From contig CALCKX010000083.1 in NCBI GenBank assembly GCA_937966115.1, positions 28,342 to 92,341 of the forward strand: a DNA stretch of 64,000 nucleotides, read 5' to 3'. The notes below the pieces were generated by a model. It had not been told where the DNA came from. It did not search any database and saw only the letters and a program-made list of their open reading frames with translations. Below, one piece after another: positions 37,631 to 50,133 of the stretch. Source of the stretch: an uncultured Chloracidobacterium sp. GTDB taxonomy: Bacteria; Acidobacteriota; Blastocatellia; Chloracidobacteriales; Chloracidobacteriaceae. The position numbers and the translations under genes are program-made. The first letter of the stretch is position 1, and every line of letters begins with the position of its first letter.

Positions 37631-38599
37631 TCACTGATCCAGCGCGATTCGCGGATCGAGCAGCCGATAGAGCAAGTCCGTCAGCGTATTGACAGTGACA
37701 TAGGTCAGCGCAATCGCCAACAGATTCGCCTGAACCTGGTTGTACTCCCGCTCGTTGATGGCGCGCACGGTGAGGTCGCCCACGCCCGGCATCGAGAAAA
37801 TGGTTTCGGTCACGATGGCGCCGGTGAGAATGATCCCAAACTGTAGGCCGATGATGGTCACGACGGGAATCAGGCTGTTTTTGAGAACGTGCTTGAATAG
37901 GACGACGCGCTCAGGCAGCCCCTTGGCGCGCGCTGCGCGGACGTAGTCTTCGCCCAGCTCCTCGATGACGCTGGAGCGCACCAGGCGCGTCAAAATGGCG
38001 GCCATGGCAAGCCCGAGCGTCGCGGCCGGCAGAATGAAATGCTCGAAGCCATCGCTGCCCGAAACCGGCAGCCAGTCGAGATGCACGGCGAAGACTAGGA
38101 TGGCCAGCGGCCCGACCACAAAGTTGGGGAGCGCTATCCCGCCCAGCGAAATCACCGAAATGGCGGTATCCAGCCAGCTCCCGCGCGACACGGCGGCGGC
38201 AATGCCCAGCGGCAGCGCCACCGCGACCGCCACGAGGATGGACGCGCCGGCGAGCTTGAGCGTCGTGGGATAGCGTTTCATCAACTCTTTCATGACGTTT
38301 TTGCCGCCGAAGGTCTCGCCCAGGTCGCCGCGCAGGAGGCCGCGATGCTTGTCGGCCCCATCCGGCGCAGCGGCGCCGAGCCACAGGCGGACATACTGTC
38401 GCCAGAGCGGCAAGTCGAGACCGTGCTTGTGGCGCAGGGCTTGAATATCCTCCGGGCGGGCGCTGTCGCCAAGATACATCGTTACCGGGTCGCCCGGCAC
38501 GAGGTGAATCAGCAGAAACACCAGCGTCACCACGGCCCACATCACCGGGATGACCATCGCCATCCGCTTGAGAAAGGAAAAAAGAAGCGCGGCGACCAT
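37631..38599 (-). CDS. DppB/OppB-type ABC transporter permease
   Basis: This 322-residue inner-membrane protein has six transmembrane helices. The N-terminal part (VTLVFLLIHLVPGDPV) is diagnostic of dipeptide/nickel permease DppB. The EAA loop is readable (EDYVRAARAKGLPERVVLFKH). Its partner permease, ATPases and binding protein are not in the window, so it is either an orphan or works with components elsewhere. Substrate is not identifiable; no clear ribosome site precedes the ATG. Confidence 0.85.
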   Translation of the reverse strand: MVAALLFSFLKRMAMVIPVMWAVVTLVFLLIHLVPGDPVTMYLGDSARPEDIQALRHKHGLDLPLWRQYVRLWLGAAAPDGADKHRGLLRGDLGETFGGKNVMKELMKRYPTTLKLAGASILVAVAVALPLGIAAAVSRGSWLDTAISVISLGGIALPNFVVGPLAILVFAVHLDWLPVSGSDGFEHFILPAATLGLAMAAILTRLVRSSVIEELGEDYVRAARAKGLPERVVLFKHVLKNSLIPVVTIIGLQFGIILTGAIVTETIFSMPGVGDLTVRAINEREYNQVQANLLAIALTYVTVNTLTDLLYRLLDPRIALDQ

Positions 38600-38662
38600 G
38601 ACGTTACGCTGCGATGGCGAGGCGGCCAGCGCGGCTAGGCGGAAAAGCTGGCGGAGCCTGCC

Positions 38663-39184
38663 TCAGTTGAGGCGGCACTGAAGCTGACGAATGGCCTTTT
38701 TAGCGGCGGCGTAGTTGGGGTTGTATTCCAGCGCCGTCGTGTATTCCCGCATCGCGTCCAGCCAGCGCCCCTGAAACTCGAGCACGCGCCCGTAGTTGAA
38801 ATGCGGGTAAAAATAGCACTCGTAGCGCTTGGCTTTCATGGCGCGCTTGAGCCACAGCGCCGACGAGAGCGGATCGTCGCGCTCGATGAAGTACGCCCCA
38901 ATGTCGTTGTAGGGGTTGCCAAAATCCGGGTCGATCTCGATTGCCCGCAGGCATTCGGCGATCGCTCGATCCAGGTCGCCGAGAAAGCTATAGGTCCAGC
39001 CGAGAAAGGTATGCGCCTCGGCGGTCGGGTGAAGCGCAATCGAGCGCTGGTAGAGAAGAATGGCTTCGTCAAGCTTGCCTTCCATCTGTCGCTGATAAGC
39101 CGTCTGAAAGTAGCTCGCGGCTTCACGCTCGGCCAGGTTATCCGTGGCGTCGAGATGCTCAAAGTTATCGCGCGCGTCGTTCAT
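38663..39184 (-). CDS. TPR-repeat protein
   Basis: I prefer the ATG at 39184 over the one at 39193 because GAGGA then sits 7 nt upstream; the product has 173 residues. It contains at least three TPR units (AYQRQMEGKLDEAILLYQRS; AHTFLGWTYSFLGDLDRAIAE; PHFNYGRVLEFQGRWLDAMRE) and no signal peptide, so it is a cytosolic adaptor of unknown partner. The start overlaps the 3' end of the upstream exonuclease gene by 20 nt, implying translational coupling. Confidence 0.78.
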   Translation of the reverse strand: MNDARDNFEHLDATDNLAEREAASYFQTAYQRQMEGKLDEAILLYQRSIALHPTAEAHTFLGWTYSFLGDLDRAIAECLRAIEIDPDFGNPYNDIGAYFIERDDPLSSALWLKRAMKAKRYECYFYPHFNYGRVLEFQGRWLDAMREYTTALEYNPNYAAAKKAIRQLQCRLN

Positions 39185-40046
39185 AGCGTTCATCCTCGCG
39201 GGAGAGCTGAAGTCGTTGCCGATTCCTGCGTTGTCGTTTTGTCATAAGGGCGGCCGCCGCTTCAACGGCCAAGATGTCCTCCTCGCTCAGCCGCTCCAAC
39301 AATCGCAGGAAAACCTGGGCTGTCGCAAGCGCGTCTCCCGACGCTCGGTGGCGGGCCGGGTTGGCGATGCGGAAATAGGCCGCGACGCTATCTAGTCGGT
39401 AGCTGTCCAGGCCGGGGACAAGGCGGCGCGAGAGCTGAACCGTGCACAGCGTCGGAGCGGTCCATACGAAGCTTTCATCGGCGCGCGTCAGCTCGGCGGT
39501 CAGGAATCGGCGGTCGAAGCTCGCGTTGTGGGCGACCACGACGGCGTTGCCGAGCCAGCGGCGAAGCTCCGGCGCGATGGCGCGAAAGGGCGGGGCGTCG
39601 GCGACCAGGGCGTCGCTGATGCCGGTCAGGGCCGTGATGAGCGGCGGGATCGGCTCGCCGGGGTTCACCAGACTCGTGAAAGTCTCGGTGATCCGCGACC
39701 GCTCGATGATGACGCAGGCGACTTCGGCGATGCGTCCCTGCCGCGCGTTGCGCCCGGTGGTTTCCACGTCCACGACGGCAAACCGAGCCTCGGCCAGCGG
39801 CTGGGATGGCGCAGACGCCGCCGGCGAGGGCGCCTGCCAGCGGAGGCAGTTGTCATCGCCAAGCGCGGCTTCCGGTATGTGCGCGAGAAGCGGCAGCAGG
39901 ATCCGCCGGGCAAGTTCCGGCGAGGTCTGGGGAGCTTTGAGCAAATCGCGCGCAAGGGCGGCGAGCGGGACGGGCCCGCGCGCCGCCGCGAGCCGCGCGC
40001 GCAGCTTTTTCAACAAGGCGGGCGCGCCGGGCGTGTCTTCGCGCAT
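39165..40046 (-). CDS. DEDDh 3'-5' exonuclease (DnaQ/PolIII-epsilon-like)
   Basis: This 293-residue protein has a basic N-terminal extension (1-85) and an exonuclease domain at ~88-255. ExoI reads FAVVDVETTGRNARQG (catalytic Asp and Glu), ExoII reads VVVAHNASFDRRFL, and ExoIII reads HRASGDALATAQVFLRL with the His-x4-Asp pair. It resembles the epsilon proofreading domain but is not fused to a polymerase or UvrC domain. The basic C-terminus (KRQRRNRQRLQ) may contact nucleic acid. Confidence 0.85.
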   Translation of the reverse strand: MREDTPGAPALLKKLRARLAAARGPVPLAALARDLLKAPQTSPELARRILLPLLAHIPEAALGDDNCLRWQAPSPAASAPSQPLAEARFAVVDVETTGRNARQGRIAEVACVIIERSRITETFTSLVNPGEPIPPLITALTGISDALVADAPPFRAIAPELRRWLGNAVVVAHNASFDRRFLTAELTRADESFVWTAPTLCTVQLSRRLVPGLDSYRLDSVAAYFRIANPARHRASGDALATAQVFLRLLERLSEEDILAVEAAAALMTKRQRRNRQRLQLSREDERYERRAR

Positions 40047-40131
40047 AGGAGCGTGCAGTGTCCGCCGGCGCGTCTTGCCGGAGGCGGGCTAAAAAATCCT
40101 CGCGCCGGAAATGAAGCCGAGAAGGCGCGAT

Positions 40132-41721
40132 CTAGAACACGACGGTTTCCTGATATTCGCCGAAGACGCGCCGCAGCCGGTCGGAAATCTCGCCGACCGT
40201 GGCGTAGCTCTCGACGGCGGCGAGGATGCGCGGCATCAGGTTATCCGCGCCGCGCGCTGCCTCCTCAAGCGCGTCGAGCGCCGCCGCGCAGGCGGCCGCG
40301 TCGCGGCGCCCGCGCAGGGCGCGCAGTCGCTCGACCTGCGCCCGCTCGATTTCCGGGTCAATGCGCTGAATGGGGATCGGATGCTCTTCGGCAACCTGGA
40401 AGCGGTTGACGCCGACGACCACCGCCTCGTTGCGCTCGACGGCGCGCTGGTAATCAAACGCGGCCTGTTGAATCTCGCGCTGCGGAAAGCCCTGCTCGAT
40501 GGCCGTCAGCATGCCGCCCAGCGCGTCAATCTTTTCAATATAAACGCCGGCGCGTCGCTCAAGCTCATCCGTCAAGGCTTCAATGAGGTGCGCGCCGCCC
40601 AGCGGGTCGGCGACATCGGCGACGCCCGACTCATAAGCGATGACTTGCTGCGTCCGCAGCGCGATGCGGGCCGATTCCTCGGTTGGCAGCCCCAGCGCTT
40701 CGTCCTTACCATTGGTATGGAGCGATTGCGTGCCGCCCATCACGGCGGCCAGCGCCTGGATGGCGGTGCGAACGACGTTCACCTCCGGCTGCTGCGCCGT
40801 CAGCGTGCTGCCGGCCGTTTGCGTGTGGAAGCGCAGCTGCCACGCCTTGGGGCTTGTCGCCCCGAACCGCTCGCGCATCAGCTTGGCCCACATGCGCCGG
40901 GCGGCGCGAAACTTGGCGACTTCCTCGAATAGGTTGTTATGCGCGTTGAAGAAAAACGACAGGCGCGGCCCGAACGCGTTGACATCGAGGCCCGCGCCAA
41001 TGGCGGCTTCGACGTAGGCTATCCCATCGGCGAGCGTAAAGGCGATTTCCTGCGCGGCCGTCGCCCCGGCTTCGCGGATGTGGTAGCCCGAAATCGAAAT
41101 CGTGTTCCAGTTGGGGACTGCGCGGGCGCAGTAGGCGAATAAGTCGGTGATGAGCCGCAGCGAGGGGCGGGGCGGATAAATGTATGTCCCGCGCGCGATA
41201 TATTCCTTGAGGATGTCGTTTTGCACCGTGCCGTTGAGCTTGTCCGGCGGGACGCCTTGCCGCCGGCCGACCGCGATGTAAAGCGCCAGCAGGATCGGGG
41301 CGGTGGCGTTGATCGTCATCGAGGTCGAGACCTGGTCGAGCGGGATGCCGTCAAACAGCGTCGCCATGTCGTCGAGCGAGTCAATCGCCACGCCGACTTT
41401 GCCGACTTCGCCCATCGCCAGGGGCGAGTCGGAATCCAGGCCAATCTGCGTCGGAAGATCGAAGGCGACGCTCAGGCCCGTCGTCCCCTGCGAGAGCAAG
41501 TACCGATAGCGCGCATTGGATTCGGCCGCCGTGGCGAAGCCGGCGTACTGGCGCATGGTCCAGAGCTTGGCGCGGTACATCGTGGCATGAATGCCGCGCG
41601 TGAAGGGGTATTCCCCCGGTCGCTCGTCCGCGACAGCGGGCGCGTCGCTCGCCGTGTAACTTGGCTTCAGCTCGATGCCGGAAGAGGTGAGCCGCTTGGT
41701 TTCCGCTTTTTTGGATGACAT
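40132..41721 (-). CDS. B12-dependent acyl-CoA mutase large subunit (methylmalonyl-CoA mutase family)
   Basis: ATG at 41721 ([10 protein letters not shown]) is preferred over 41937, giving 529 residues. The catalytic TIM-barrel domain is complete: [74 protein letters not shown] and [19 protein letters not shown]. There is no cobalamin-binding domain; the small B12 subunit and the MeaB/ArgK chaperone must be elsewhere. The YHIREAG and QPEVNVVR forms occur both in two-subunit methylmalonyl-CoA mutases and in isobutyryl-/hydroxyisobutyryl-CoA mutases, so the substrate is uncertain, although the Tyr in ATMY favours methylmalonyl-CoA. Confidence 0.85.
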   Translation of the reverse strand: MSSKKAETKRLTSSGIELKPSYTASDAPAVADERPGEYPFTRGIHATMYRAKLWTMRQYAGFATAAESNARYRYLLSQGTTGLSVAFDLPTQIGLDSDSPLAMGEVGKVGVAIDSLDDMATLFDGIPLDQVSTSMTINATAPILLALYIAVGRRQGVPPDKLNGTVQNDILKEYIARGTYIYPPRPSLRLITDLFAYCARAVPNWNTISISGYHIREAGATAAQEIAFTLADGIAYVEAAIGAGLDVNAFGPRLSFFFNAHNNLFEEVAKFRAARRMWAKLMRERFGATSPKAWQLRFHTQTAGSTLTAQQPEVNVVRTAIQALAAVMGGTQSLHTNGKDEALGLPTEESARIALRTQQVIAYESGVADVADPLGGAHLIEALTDELERRAGVYIEKIDALGGMLTAIEQGFPQREIQQAAFDYQRAVERNEAVVVGVNRFQVAEEHPIPIQRIDPEIERAQVERLRALRGRRDAAACAAALDALEEAARGADNLMPRILAAVESYATVGEISDRLRRVFGEYQETVVF

Positions 41722-41891
41722 GGCTTTGAATGACCTGGCGCCGCGATGAAGATGCGCGAGATGGAAGCCGGTGAAATGCGCGCGCCGACGATGGCGCGTG
41801 GCAAGATGATAGTTTGTTGGGGGCGCGTTTGCTACATTGTCGTCCTGAGCCGCCATCGTCTTCGCCGCCTTGCTCGCTCTGAGGTTTCGGT

Positions 41892-43802
41892 ATGCCATTG
41901 CGCCTGAGCCGAACGCCACTTGGGTCACTCTACGCATTACTGCTGTGGGGATTGGGCATTCTGTTATGGCTACTCACGCTGGTCGTCGAGCTGAAGTCGC
42001 CCGGCACGCTGCGGATTGACCTGCTGACCTTTTTCCGCCAACGGGATAGCCTGGCGGCGGCGATGTTCCTGCTCCTGCTGGTGATCTGCGCCTTTCTTCG
42101 GCGGCAGTCGCGGGACTATGCGCCGATGCTCGCCGAGGACGGCATCATGGTGCTGGTGGTCTTGGCGTTTCCCCTCGAAGTGACGGTGACGCTGCTGGGC
42201 ATCGCCGGGATTCTGGAATCCGTGAGCCAGCAGACCGAGCGGTATCAGCGCGGGCTGCCGCTGGGCGGGTGGCCGTTCGTGGTCGGCGAGTTGCTCTTTC
42301 AGGGCGGGGCCGCCGCCTTCATCGGCTTGACGGGCAGCACGGTCGAGCAAGCCGCGCACCACGCGGAGTGGCATGCCTCGCCCCGGTTCGGAGCGCGCGA
42401 GCTGGCGACGATCCCGCTCATCTACCTTTCCATTTTCGCCATGCGCCTGAGCGTGTCGTTTCTCTACCTGTGGGCGCGCGGCGTCTCGCTGGTGGCGTTC
42501 GCGCAGGAAGCGCGCGCCCGGCAGTCGGTGGTCACGTTTCTGGCCGAGTTCGCCACCGTGGTGCTGGCGGTCATGATCGCCGTGGCGTATGCCCGGCTCG
42601 ACTTTTTGCCGGTCATCGCGCTGTGCGCCGTGCTAGTGGCGCTGGTGGCGCTGCTGAGCAAGCAGGGCGAGGCCGCCGAGCGACAGCAGCGGACGATTGC
42701 CGAGATGAAAATTCTCGTCGGGGTCGGGCGCGCCCTGAGTAACCCGGACCAGACGCGGCGCGAGTTGCTCAAGACGCTTTACCAGGAAGGGCGCGAGTTG
42801 TTCCGGGCCGACTCGCTGGCGGTGTATTTGTTCCCTGAAGACGGCGCGCAGCCGCGTGCGCTGGAGTGGCAATCAATTGGCGCGAATCCTCCCCCAGCCG
42901 AGCGGCGCGGCGCGGCGCGCAATCCAGATTGCAGCCTGGAGCAAAGCGGGCAATGGCAACGCAGCTCCACCAGCGAGCACGAGGCGGTTCGTTCCGAAGG
43001 GGACGCGCTGGGGCTGGCCGAATGGTGCGCCCAGCACAAGCGGGCGCTGCGCCTCGGCGATGTCGAGCGCGAGGCCCCGGCGTATGGCTACCGCTGGCTG
43101 ACGGAGCGGTTGCCATATCGCTCGTGGATGGGCGTGCCGCTGGAAGCTGAAAAAAAGACGCTCGGCGTCATCAGCGTGGCAAGCTACCAGACGCGAGCGT
43201 TCTCGGAGCAAGACGAGGAAATGTTGCGCGCGCTCGGGCAGCAGCTTGTCGGGGCGCTGGAAAAGGCGCGCCTCCACGAGCTGGCCACGGTGGATGGGCT
43301 GACGGGCCTGCTCAATGCCCGCGCGGCGCGCGCCCGGCTAGCGGAAGTCTTCGCCAAGGCGCTGGCCTCCAATATGGCGATGTCGGTGATTATGTTCGAC
43401 ATTGACCATTTCAAGAAAGTCAATGACACCTACGGCCACGAGGTTGGCAACGAGGTTCTGAGATATCTAGCCACGACCGCCCGCAAAAAGCTGCGGGATA
43501 CCGACATTGCCGGACGGTACGGCGGCGAGGAGTTCATCGTTGTCTTGCCCAATACGCCGGCCAGCGGCGCGTTCGATGTCGCCCAGCGCCTCCGGCGGTC
43601 TGTCGAAGCCCATCCCGTGCCCACCGCGGCCGGGGAGTTGCGCGTCACCGCGAGCTTTGGCGTGGCCGCCCTGCCCGCGTCGGAAATCGCTACGCCGGAG
43701 GCGCTGGTGGAGGCGGCTGACAAAGCGCTTTACGCCTCGAAGCGCGGCGGGCGAAACCGCGTCACCCTGGCGTCGCGGTCAGGGCAGTCGGCGCTCGCCT
43801 GA
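41892..43802 (+). CDS. Membrane diguanylate cyclase (7TM-like, GAF, GGDEF)
   Basis: This is a 636-residue protein. Residues ~10-255 hold about six to seven transmembrane helices. A GAF-like domain spans ~275-455 ([20 protein letters not shown]...[17 protein letters not shown]). The C-terminal GGDEF domain (~470-625) has the active-site GGEEF and an upstream inhibitory-site RDTD five residues before it, so it should make c-di-GMP with product inhibition. [16 protein letters not shown] is the metal/substrate motif. No EAL domain is present. GAGGT 6 nt before ATG supports the start. Confidence 0.9.
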   Translation: MPLRLSRTPLGSLYALLLWGLGILLWLLTLVVELKSPGTLRIDLLTFFRQRDSLAAAMFLLLLVICAFLRRQSRDYAPMLAEDGIMVLVVLAFPLEVTVTLLGIAGILESVSQQTERYQRGLPLGGWPFVVGELLFQGGAAAFIGLTGSTVEQAAHHAEWHASPRFGARELATIPLIYLSIFAMRLSVSFLYLWARGVSLVAFAQEARARQSVVTFLAEFATVVLAVMIAVAYARLDFLPVIALCAVLVALVALLSKQGEAAERQQRTIAEMKILVGVGRALSNPDQTRRELLKTLYQEGRELFRADSLAVYLFPEDGAQPRALEWQSIGANPPPAERRGAARNPDCSLEQSGQWQRSSTSEHEAVRSEGDALGLAEWCAQHKRALRLGDVEREAPAYGYRWLTERLPYRSWMGVPLEAEKKTLGVISVASYQTRAFSEQDEEMLRALGQQLVGALEKARLHELATVDGLTGLLNARAARARLAEVFAKALASNMAMSVIMFDIDHFKKVNDTYGHEVGNEVLRYLATTARKKLRDTDIAGRYGGEEFIVVLPNTPASGAFDVAQRLRRSVEAHPVPTAAGELRVTASFGVAALPASEIATPEALVEAADKALYASKRGGRNRVTLASRSGQSALA

Positions 43803-43848
43803 CGGCGGCGCCGTATCTTGACAGAACTGTCGCCAGAGAGGGTGGATC

Positions 43849-44418
43849 ATGTCCGAGTTTTGCCAACCGCAATTGACGACGCTGCTTGAAGCTGAGCGCA
43901 TCCAGGCGCGCATCCGGGAGCTGGGCGCGGCCATTACGCGCGACTATGCCGGCCGGTCGCCGCTGCTGGTCGTGGTCCTGAAGGGCGCGGTGCCCTTCGG
44001 CGCCGACTTGATCCGGGCGATTGACCTGCCCGTGACGCTCGACTTCATCGCGGTATCCAGCTATGGCGCGTCAACCAAGTCGTCGGGCGAAGTGCGCCTG
44101 CTCAAGGACCTCGACGCGAGCCTCAGGGGCAAGGAGGTCATCATCGTCGAGGATATCGTGGATACGGGCCTGACGCTGTCCTACCTGCTCGATATGTTTT
44201 GCCGGCGCGCTGCGGCGTCAGTCCGCGTCGCGGCGCTGCTCGATAAGCCGGAACGGCGGCAGCGCGAAGTCGAGGTCGCCTACGCGGGCTTTACGATTCC
44301 AAATGAATTCGTCGTCGGCTTCGGGCTTGATTACGCCGAGCGGTACCGCAACCTGCCCTATGTGGCGATTCTCAATCCGGCGCTGTCGGAGCCGCCAGCC
44401 GAATATCCGTCGCGATGA
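43849..44418 (+). CDS. hpt: Hypoxanthine phosphoribosyltransferase
   Basis: This 189-residue purine salvage enzyme converts hypoxanthine/guanine and PRPP to IMP/GMP. The PRPP loop is VIIVEDIVDTGLTLSYL near residue 102; LVVVLKGAVPFGADLIRA and the C-terminal VVGFGLDYAERYRNLPYV are family hallmarks. The length is normal. The 3' end overlaps the 3' end of the convergent recJ by 47 bp. Confidence 0.95.
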   Translation: MSEFCQPQLTTLLEAERIQARIRELGAAITRDYAGRSPLLVVVLKGAVPFGADLIRAIDLPVTLDFIAVSSYGASTKSSGEVRLLKDLDASLRGKEVIIVEDIVDTGLTLSYLLDMFCRRAAASVRVAALLDKPERRQREVEVAYAGFTIPNEFVVGFGLDYAERYRNLPYVAILNPALSEPPAEYPSR

Positions 44419-46141
44419 ACTGGGTCGAGCGGACGCCATTCCAAGCGTTGATGTCGGGCCGCCCTAAAACTTCCACACGGGCGTTTTTGGGCAGCTGGTC
44501 GGCGTAGCCTCTCTGCTGCCACCAGATGACTTCGACGCGGCTCGCGCCATCGCCGAGGACGAGCTTGAGGTGCGCGTCTTTCAGCACGCGCTGCTCCAGA
44601 ATGCGCCCGCGCAGGACGAACCGCGGGGCGGGATTGCCGATGCCATGCGGCTCGAGCTGCGCCAGGCTTTCCACAAAGGGAATGGTGAGCGCGGACAGGG
44701 GAAGCTCGCCGTCGTAGCTGTAGGCGCGCAGCAGGTCATCCGGGGCGAGCGCCTGCCGGGCGTAGGCGTTGAGTCGCTCCCGCAGCTCGGGCAGTCGCTC
44801 GGCGGGAAGGGAGAAGCCGGCCGCGGCCGGATGGCCGCCGTACCGCAGAAAGAGACCGTCCTGCCCGACGGCGTGCAGCGCCTCGATAAGGTTGAACGGC
44901 GGAATGCTGCGCCCGGAGCCGTGGGCGATGCCGTCCCGCAGGCTACAGACGAGCGCCGGGCGGTGGCGCGTTTCAACCACCTTAGACGCGGCGATGCCGA
45001 CCACGCCCTGGTGCCATCCTTCGGCCTGGTCGCCGGCGAGCACATAAACCCAGTCATCGCTGGCCTGGCTGGCGATCTGCGCCTCGAGCTGACTCACGAG
45101 CCGGCGCTGCACTTCCTGGCGCTCCGTATTCCAATCGTCAATCTGCTGCGCGCGCGCGCGGGCTTCCTCTGGGTCGCGGCTATCAAAAAGCTCGATGACG
45201 CCCAGGGTCGTGCCTTCAATGCGCCCTGCGGCGTTGATGCGCGGGCCGAGCCGGAAGCCCAGATCGCCGGCGCTGATGCTGCGCTGGGTCAGCCCGGCGA
45301 CTTCGAGCAAAGCCGCGAGCCCGTGATTTTTAGAGCCGCTGTTGAGGCCGCGCAGCCCCTCCGCCACGATGGCGCGGTTCGCCAAGCTTGAAAGCGGCAC
45401 AAGGTCGGCGTAGGTGCCAATGGCGACGAGCTTGGTCAGCGAGCGCAGAATCGGCTCGCCGTTGGAGCGGTCGGCGAGGAGCGCGCGAGCCATCTGCCAG
45501 GCCAGCCCGCAGGCGGCGAGGTCTTTTTCAGGGTAGGGATCGCCCGCTTGCTTCGGACACACCACAATGGCGTCGGCTGGAACCTGGCTGCCCAACGCCG
45601 TGTGGTGGTCAATGCAAATGCCGGCGATGCCGCGCGCCCGCGCCAGGCGCCACTCCTGATGCGCCGTGATCCCGATGTCCACGGAGACCAGAACCTGAAC
45701 GCCCTCCGCGGCCGCCTGCTCGATGATGCCTGGGTTGAGTCCGTAGCCTTCCCGCTCGCGGTCGGGAACGTAGTACGACACGACATCATCGGTTTCCGGC
45801 CCCAGCAGCCGCAGCGCGTTGCGCAGGGTGATGAGGCCGGTCGTGCCGTCACAGTCGTAGTCGCCCACGATGCGAATGCGCTCGCGGCGGGCCAGGGCGC
45901 CGCCGATGACGCGGATGGCCTCGCCCAGGTTCCACATCGGCCCGGGGTCTGGAATCTGCGCCAGGCTCGGCGACAAGAAAGCCGCCGCTCGCTCGGGCGT
46001 CGCGACGCCCCGATTGACCAGGCAGGCGGCGACCAGCGGGTGGATGCCCAGCGCGGCGGTCAGCTTTTGAACGTCCGCCGCCGATGGCCGGGCCAGCTTC
46101 CAGACCGCGCCACTGAGGGAGCGGCGCGTGTCGTTTGACAT
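44372..46141 (-). CDS. recJ: Single-stranded-DNA-specific exonuclease RecJ
   Basis: ATG at 46141 (MSNDTRRSL), with TTGAGGCG about 8 nt upstream, replaces the TTG at 46156; the product has 589 residues. It is a 5'-3' ssDNA exonuclease of recombination and repair. DHH-family motifs: GDYDCDGTTG near residue 98, SVDIGIT, and IDHHTALGS near 168. The DHHA1 motif is RYGGHPAAAGFSLP near 425. The C-terminal OB-like region ends at ~585. It overlaps hpt tail-to-tail by 47 bp. Confidence 0.94.
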   Translation of the reverse strand: MSNDTRRSLSGAVWKLARPSAADVQKLTAALGIHPLVAACLVNRGVATPERAAAFLSPSLAQIPDPGPMWNLGEAIRVIGGALARRERIRIVGDYDCDGTTGLITLRNALRLLGPETDDVVSYYVPDREREGYGLNPGIIEQAAAEGVQVLVSVDIGITAHQEWRLARARGIAGICIDHHTALGSQVPADAIVVCPKQAGDPYPEKDLAACGLAWQMARALLADRSNGEPILRSLTKLVAIGTYADLVPLSSLANRAIVAEGLRGLNSGSKNHGLAALLEVAGLTQRSISAGDLGFRLGPRINAAGRIEGTTLGVIELFDSRDPEEARARAQQIDDWNTERQEVQRRLVSQLEAQIASQASDDWVYVLAGDQAEGWHQGVVGIAASKVVETRHRPALVCSLRDGIAHGSGRSIPPFNLIEALHAVGQDGLFLRYGGHPAAAGFSLPAERLPELRERLNAYARQALAPDDLLRAYSYDGELPLSALTIPFVESLAQLEPHGIGNPAPRFVLRGRILEQRVLKDAHLKLVLGDGASRVEVIWWQQRGYADQLPKNARVEVLGRPDINAWNGVRSTQFIATDIRLAAPTAPD

Positions 46142-46498
46142 ACAGGGGCGCCTCAAACGGGTTCGGGGTTCGAATCACTTGCTCGCCCAGCATAAACCAG
46201 CCGGCGAGCGCGTGGACAGGCGCGCGCGCCGCCGCGGTCAAGCGCTATAACGCAAGCGCTGTGAAAACGGCCGTGATTTCAAGCCGCCCGTCAGCGTAAG
46301 GCGGAGATAACTGGGCGCCAGCGCGCTATCCGGTTGGCATTTTCCGGCTCGCATGTTAGCGTGGCTGACTTTGAATTTAGCTCAGCCCAATTCTCGCCAT
46401 GGTTTTTGGTTGCAGTCATTCGCGCAAGTCAGTTGACAGCCTTGGGCCAGACTGCGCTGCGCGCATCCAAAACCCCCGCGCTCCGTGGAGGATACGTT
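46142..46498. other. Divergent recJ/metK intergenic region, no clear element
   Basis: This 357-nt gap separates recJ and metK. The track extends metK to 46334 through a TTG, but this stretch has no MetK similarity. A TTGACA at 46433 has no good -10 at the right distance. A TTCGAATC string near 46175 recalls a tRNA T-loop but no tRNA can be folded around it. I found no SAM or SAH riboswitch consensus by eye, though metK leaders are a common place for one. Confidence 0.6.
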
Positions 46499-48984
<2,486 letters not shown>

Positions 48985-49014
48985 GATGCGCTCTCCGGCG
49001 GGCTTCCCCCGGCG

Positions 49015-49031
49015 GGCGCCGCGCGCCTTTT
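49015..49031 (+). terminator. Possible short terminator after ahcY
   Basis: GGCGC-cgc-GCGCC (49015-49027) is followed by TTTT, 31 nt after the ahcY stop. The stem is only 5 bp, so this is a weak candidate. Confidence 0.35.
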
Positions 49032-49050
49032 CACGCCGCCGCCGTTTTCG

Positions 49051-50133
49051 CTATGAGACGGCGGCGGTTCCGCTTGGCGAGGATATCGCTGGCGGCACCG
49101 GGCGCGGCGACTCGCTTGCGTCGCCGCGCCGAGGAGCGCTTGCCGCGCTCGCGAGCCGCGCGCTGAGCAACTCGACATCGTAGCCCTCGCGCCGAACCCG
49201 CATGTCGAAGTAAAGCAGGCAATAGGCAATCGTGGACATGGGAAGCGTCACGAGCTTGCCGAGCTGGTCGGCGACGCTGAAGGCCAAAATGAACCACATC
49301 GGCGCGCGCGTCAGCTCATCGAAGTCGCCGTTGAGAAGCGCGTAGATGACGAGCGGCATGCCAATCGCCGAAATGACGGACGATGCAATCGCCAGGTCGA
49401 ACAGGGTAATCTGCGCGACCCGCCAAATGGCCCCCCGCGCCAGTTGCAGCGCCCGAACGACGCTGTCCCATATCTGGCGCCCCTCAATCATGACGACGCT
49501 GGGGATGAGCGCGATCTGGGCCGCGGCGGCGCAGTAGCCGACAAAGCCCAGCGCCGCGAGGATGGCCAGCAGCAACGTCAAGAGTCCGCTCGCGAGAACC
49601 GACGGCAGATAGCTGAACGAAAAAAGGGCCGCGAGGAAGACGACCCAAAAAATAATCAGCCAGACAAGGGCCAGACCGGACAGCGCCAGCCAAAAGAGCA
49701 GGTAGCCAGTCACTTGCGCTCCCAGCAGCGACCAGATGCGCCCGCTCGCCATCTGCCACACGCGCCGAAGGCGGATGGGCGCGTCAAGCATGGTAAAGTC
49801 GGCGACGGCGCGGGTCAGCCCGCCCGTAATGAGCATCAGCAGAAGCGGGCTGATAAGGTACGTCAGAAAATAGCCTGCGGACATGCCGATGATAATCGCC
49901 GGCAGGGTGGCGTCCGACTCGCGCAATCCGGTGGCGGCGTAGGCCACCAGCAGCGTCCCGACGCAACTGACGACGACCGGCAGGGCCGCGAGCGCCAGTA
50001 GCGGAATGAAGTTCCGCCGGTAGATGTGAACGGCGCGGTCAATGAGGTCCCCCGTCGAAAGCGGCTCGAGGTCCGCCAGTTGGCGCAGGTCGGGCAGCTC
50101 TTCAGGCCGGAAGCTAGGCGGCGCGCCGGTCAT
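49051..50133 (-). CDS. Multi-pass membrane protein of unknown function
   Basis: This 360-residue protein has a soluble N-terminus ending in EPLSTGDLIDRAVHIYRRNF, then about six to seven transmembrane helices (e.g. FIPLLALAALPVVVSCVGTLLVAY; YLLFWLALSGLALVWLIIFWVVF) and the end-motif CLLYFDMRVRREGYDVELL before a Pro/Ser tail. The combination 'G-ILDR...YRRNF' plus 'YFDxRVRxEGxD' is seen in the membrane domain related to glycerophosphodiester phosphodiesterases, although no catalytic domain is present. It overlaps the anti-sigma gene by ATGA. Confidence 0.7.
   Translation of the reverse strand: MTGAPPSFRPEELPDLRQLADLEPLSTGDLIDRAVHIYRRNFIPLLALAALPVVVSCVGTLLVAYAATGLRESDATLPAIIIGMSAGYFLTYLISPLLLMLITGGLTRAVADFTMLDAPIRLRRVWQMASGRIWSLLGAQVTGYLLFWLALSGLALVWLIIFWVVFLAALFSFSYLPSVLASGLLTLLLAILAALGFVGYCAAAAQIALIPSVVMIEGRQIWDSVVRALQLARGAIWRVAQITLFDLAIASSVISAIGMPLVIYALLNGDFDELTRAPMWFILAFSVADQLGKLVTLPMSTIAYCLLYFDMRVRREGYDVELLSARLASAASAPRRGDASESPRPVPPAISSPSGTAAVS

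Noticed and set aside
46159-46190. TTCGAATC string resembling a tRNA T-loop, possibly a tRNA remnant or att site
   Set aside because: Flanks do not pair as a T-stem, and the upstream 70 nt lie inside recJ; no acceptor stem is found.
46142-46498. SAM or SAH riboswitch before metK
   Set aside because: I could not find a consensus core by eye; only a covariance-model search could decide.
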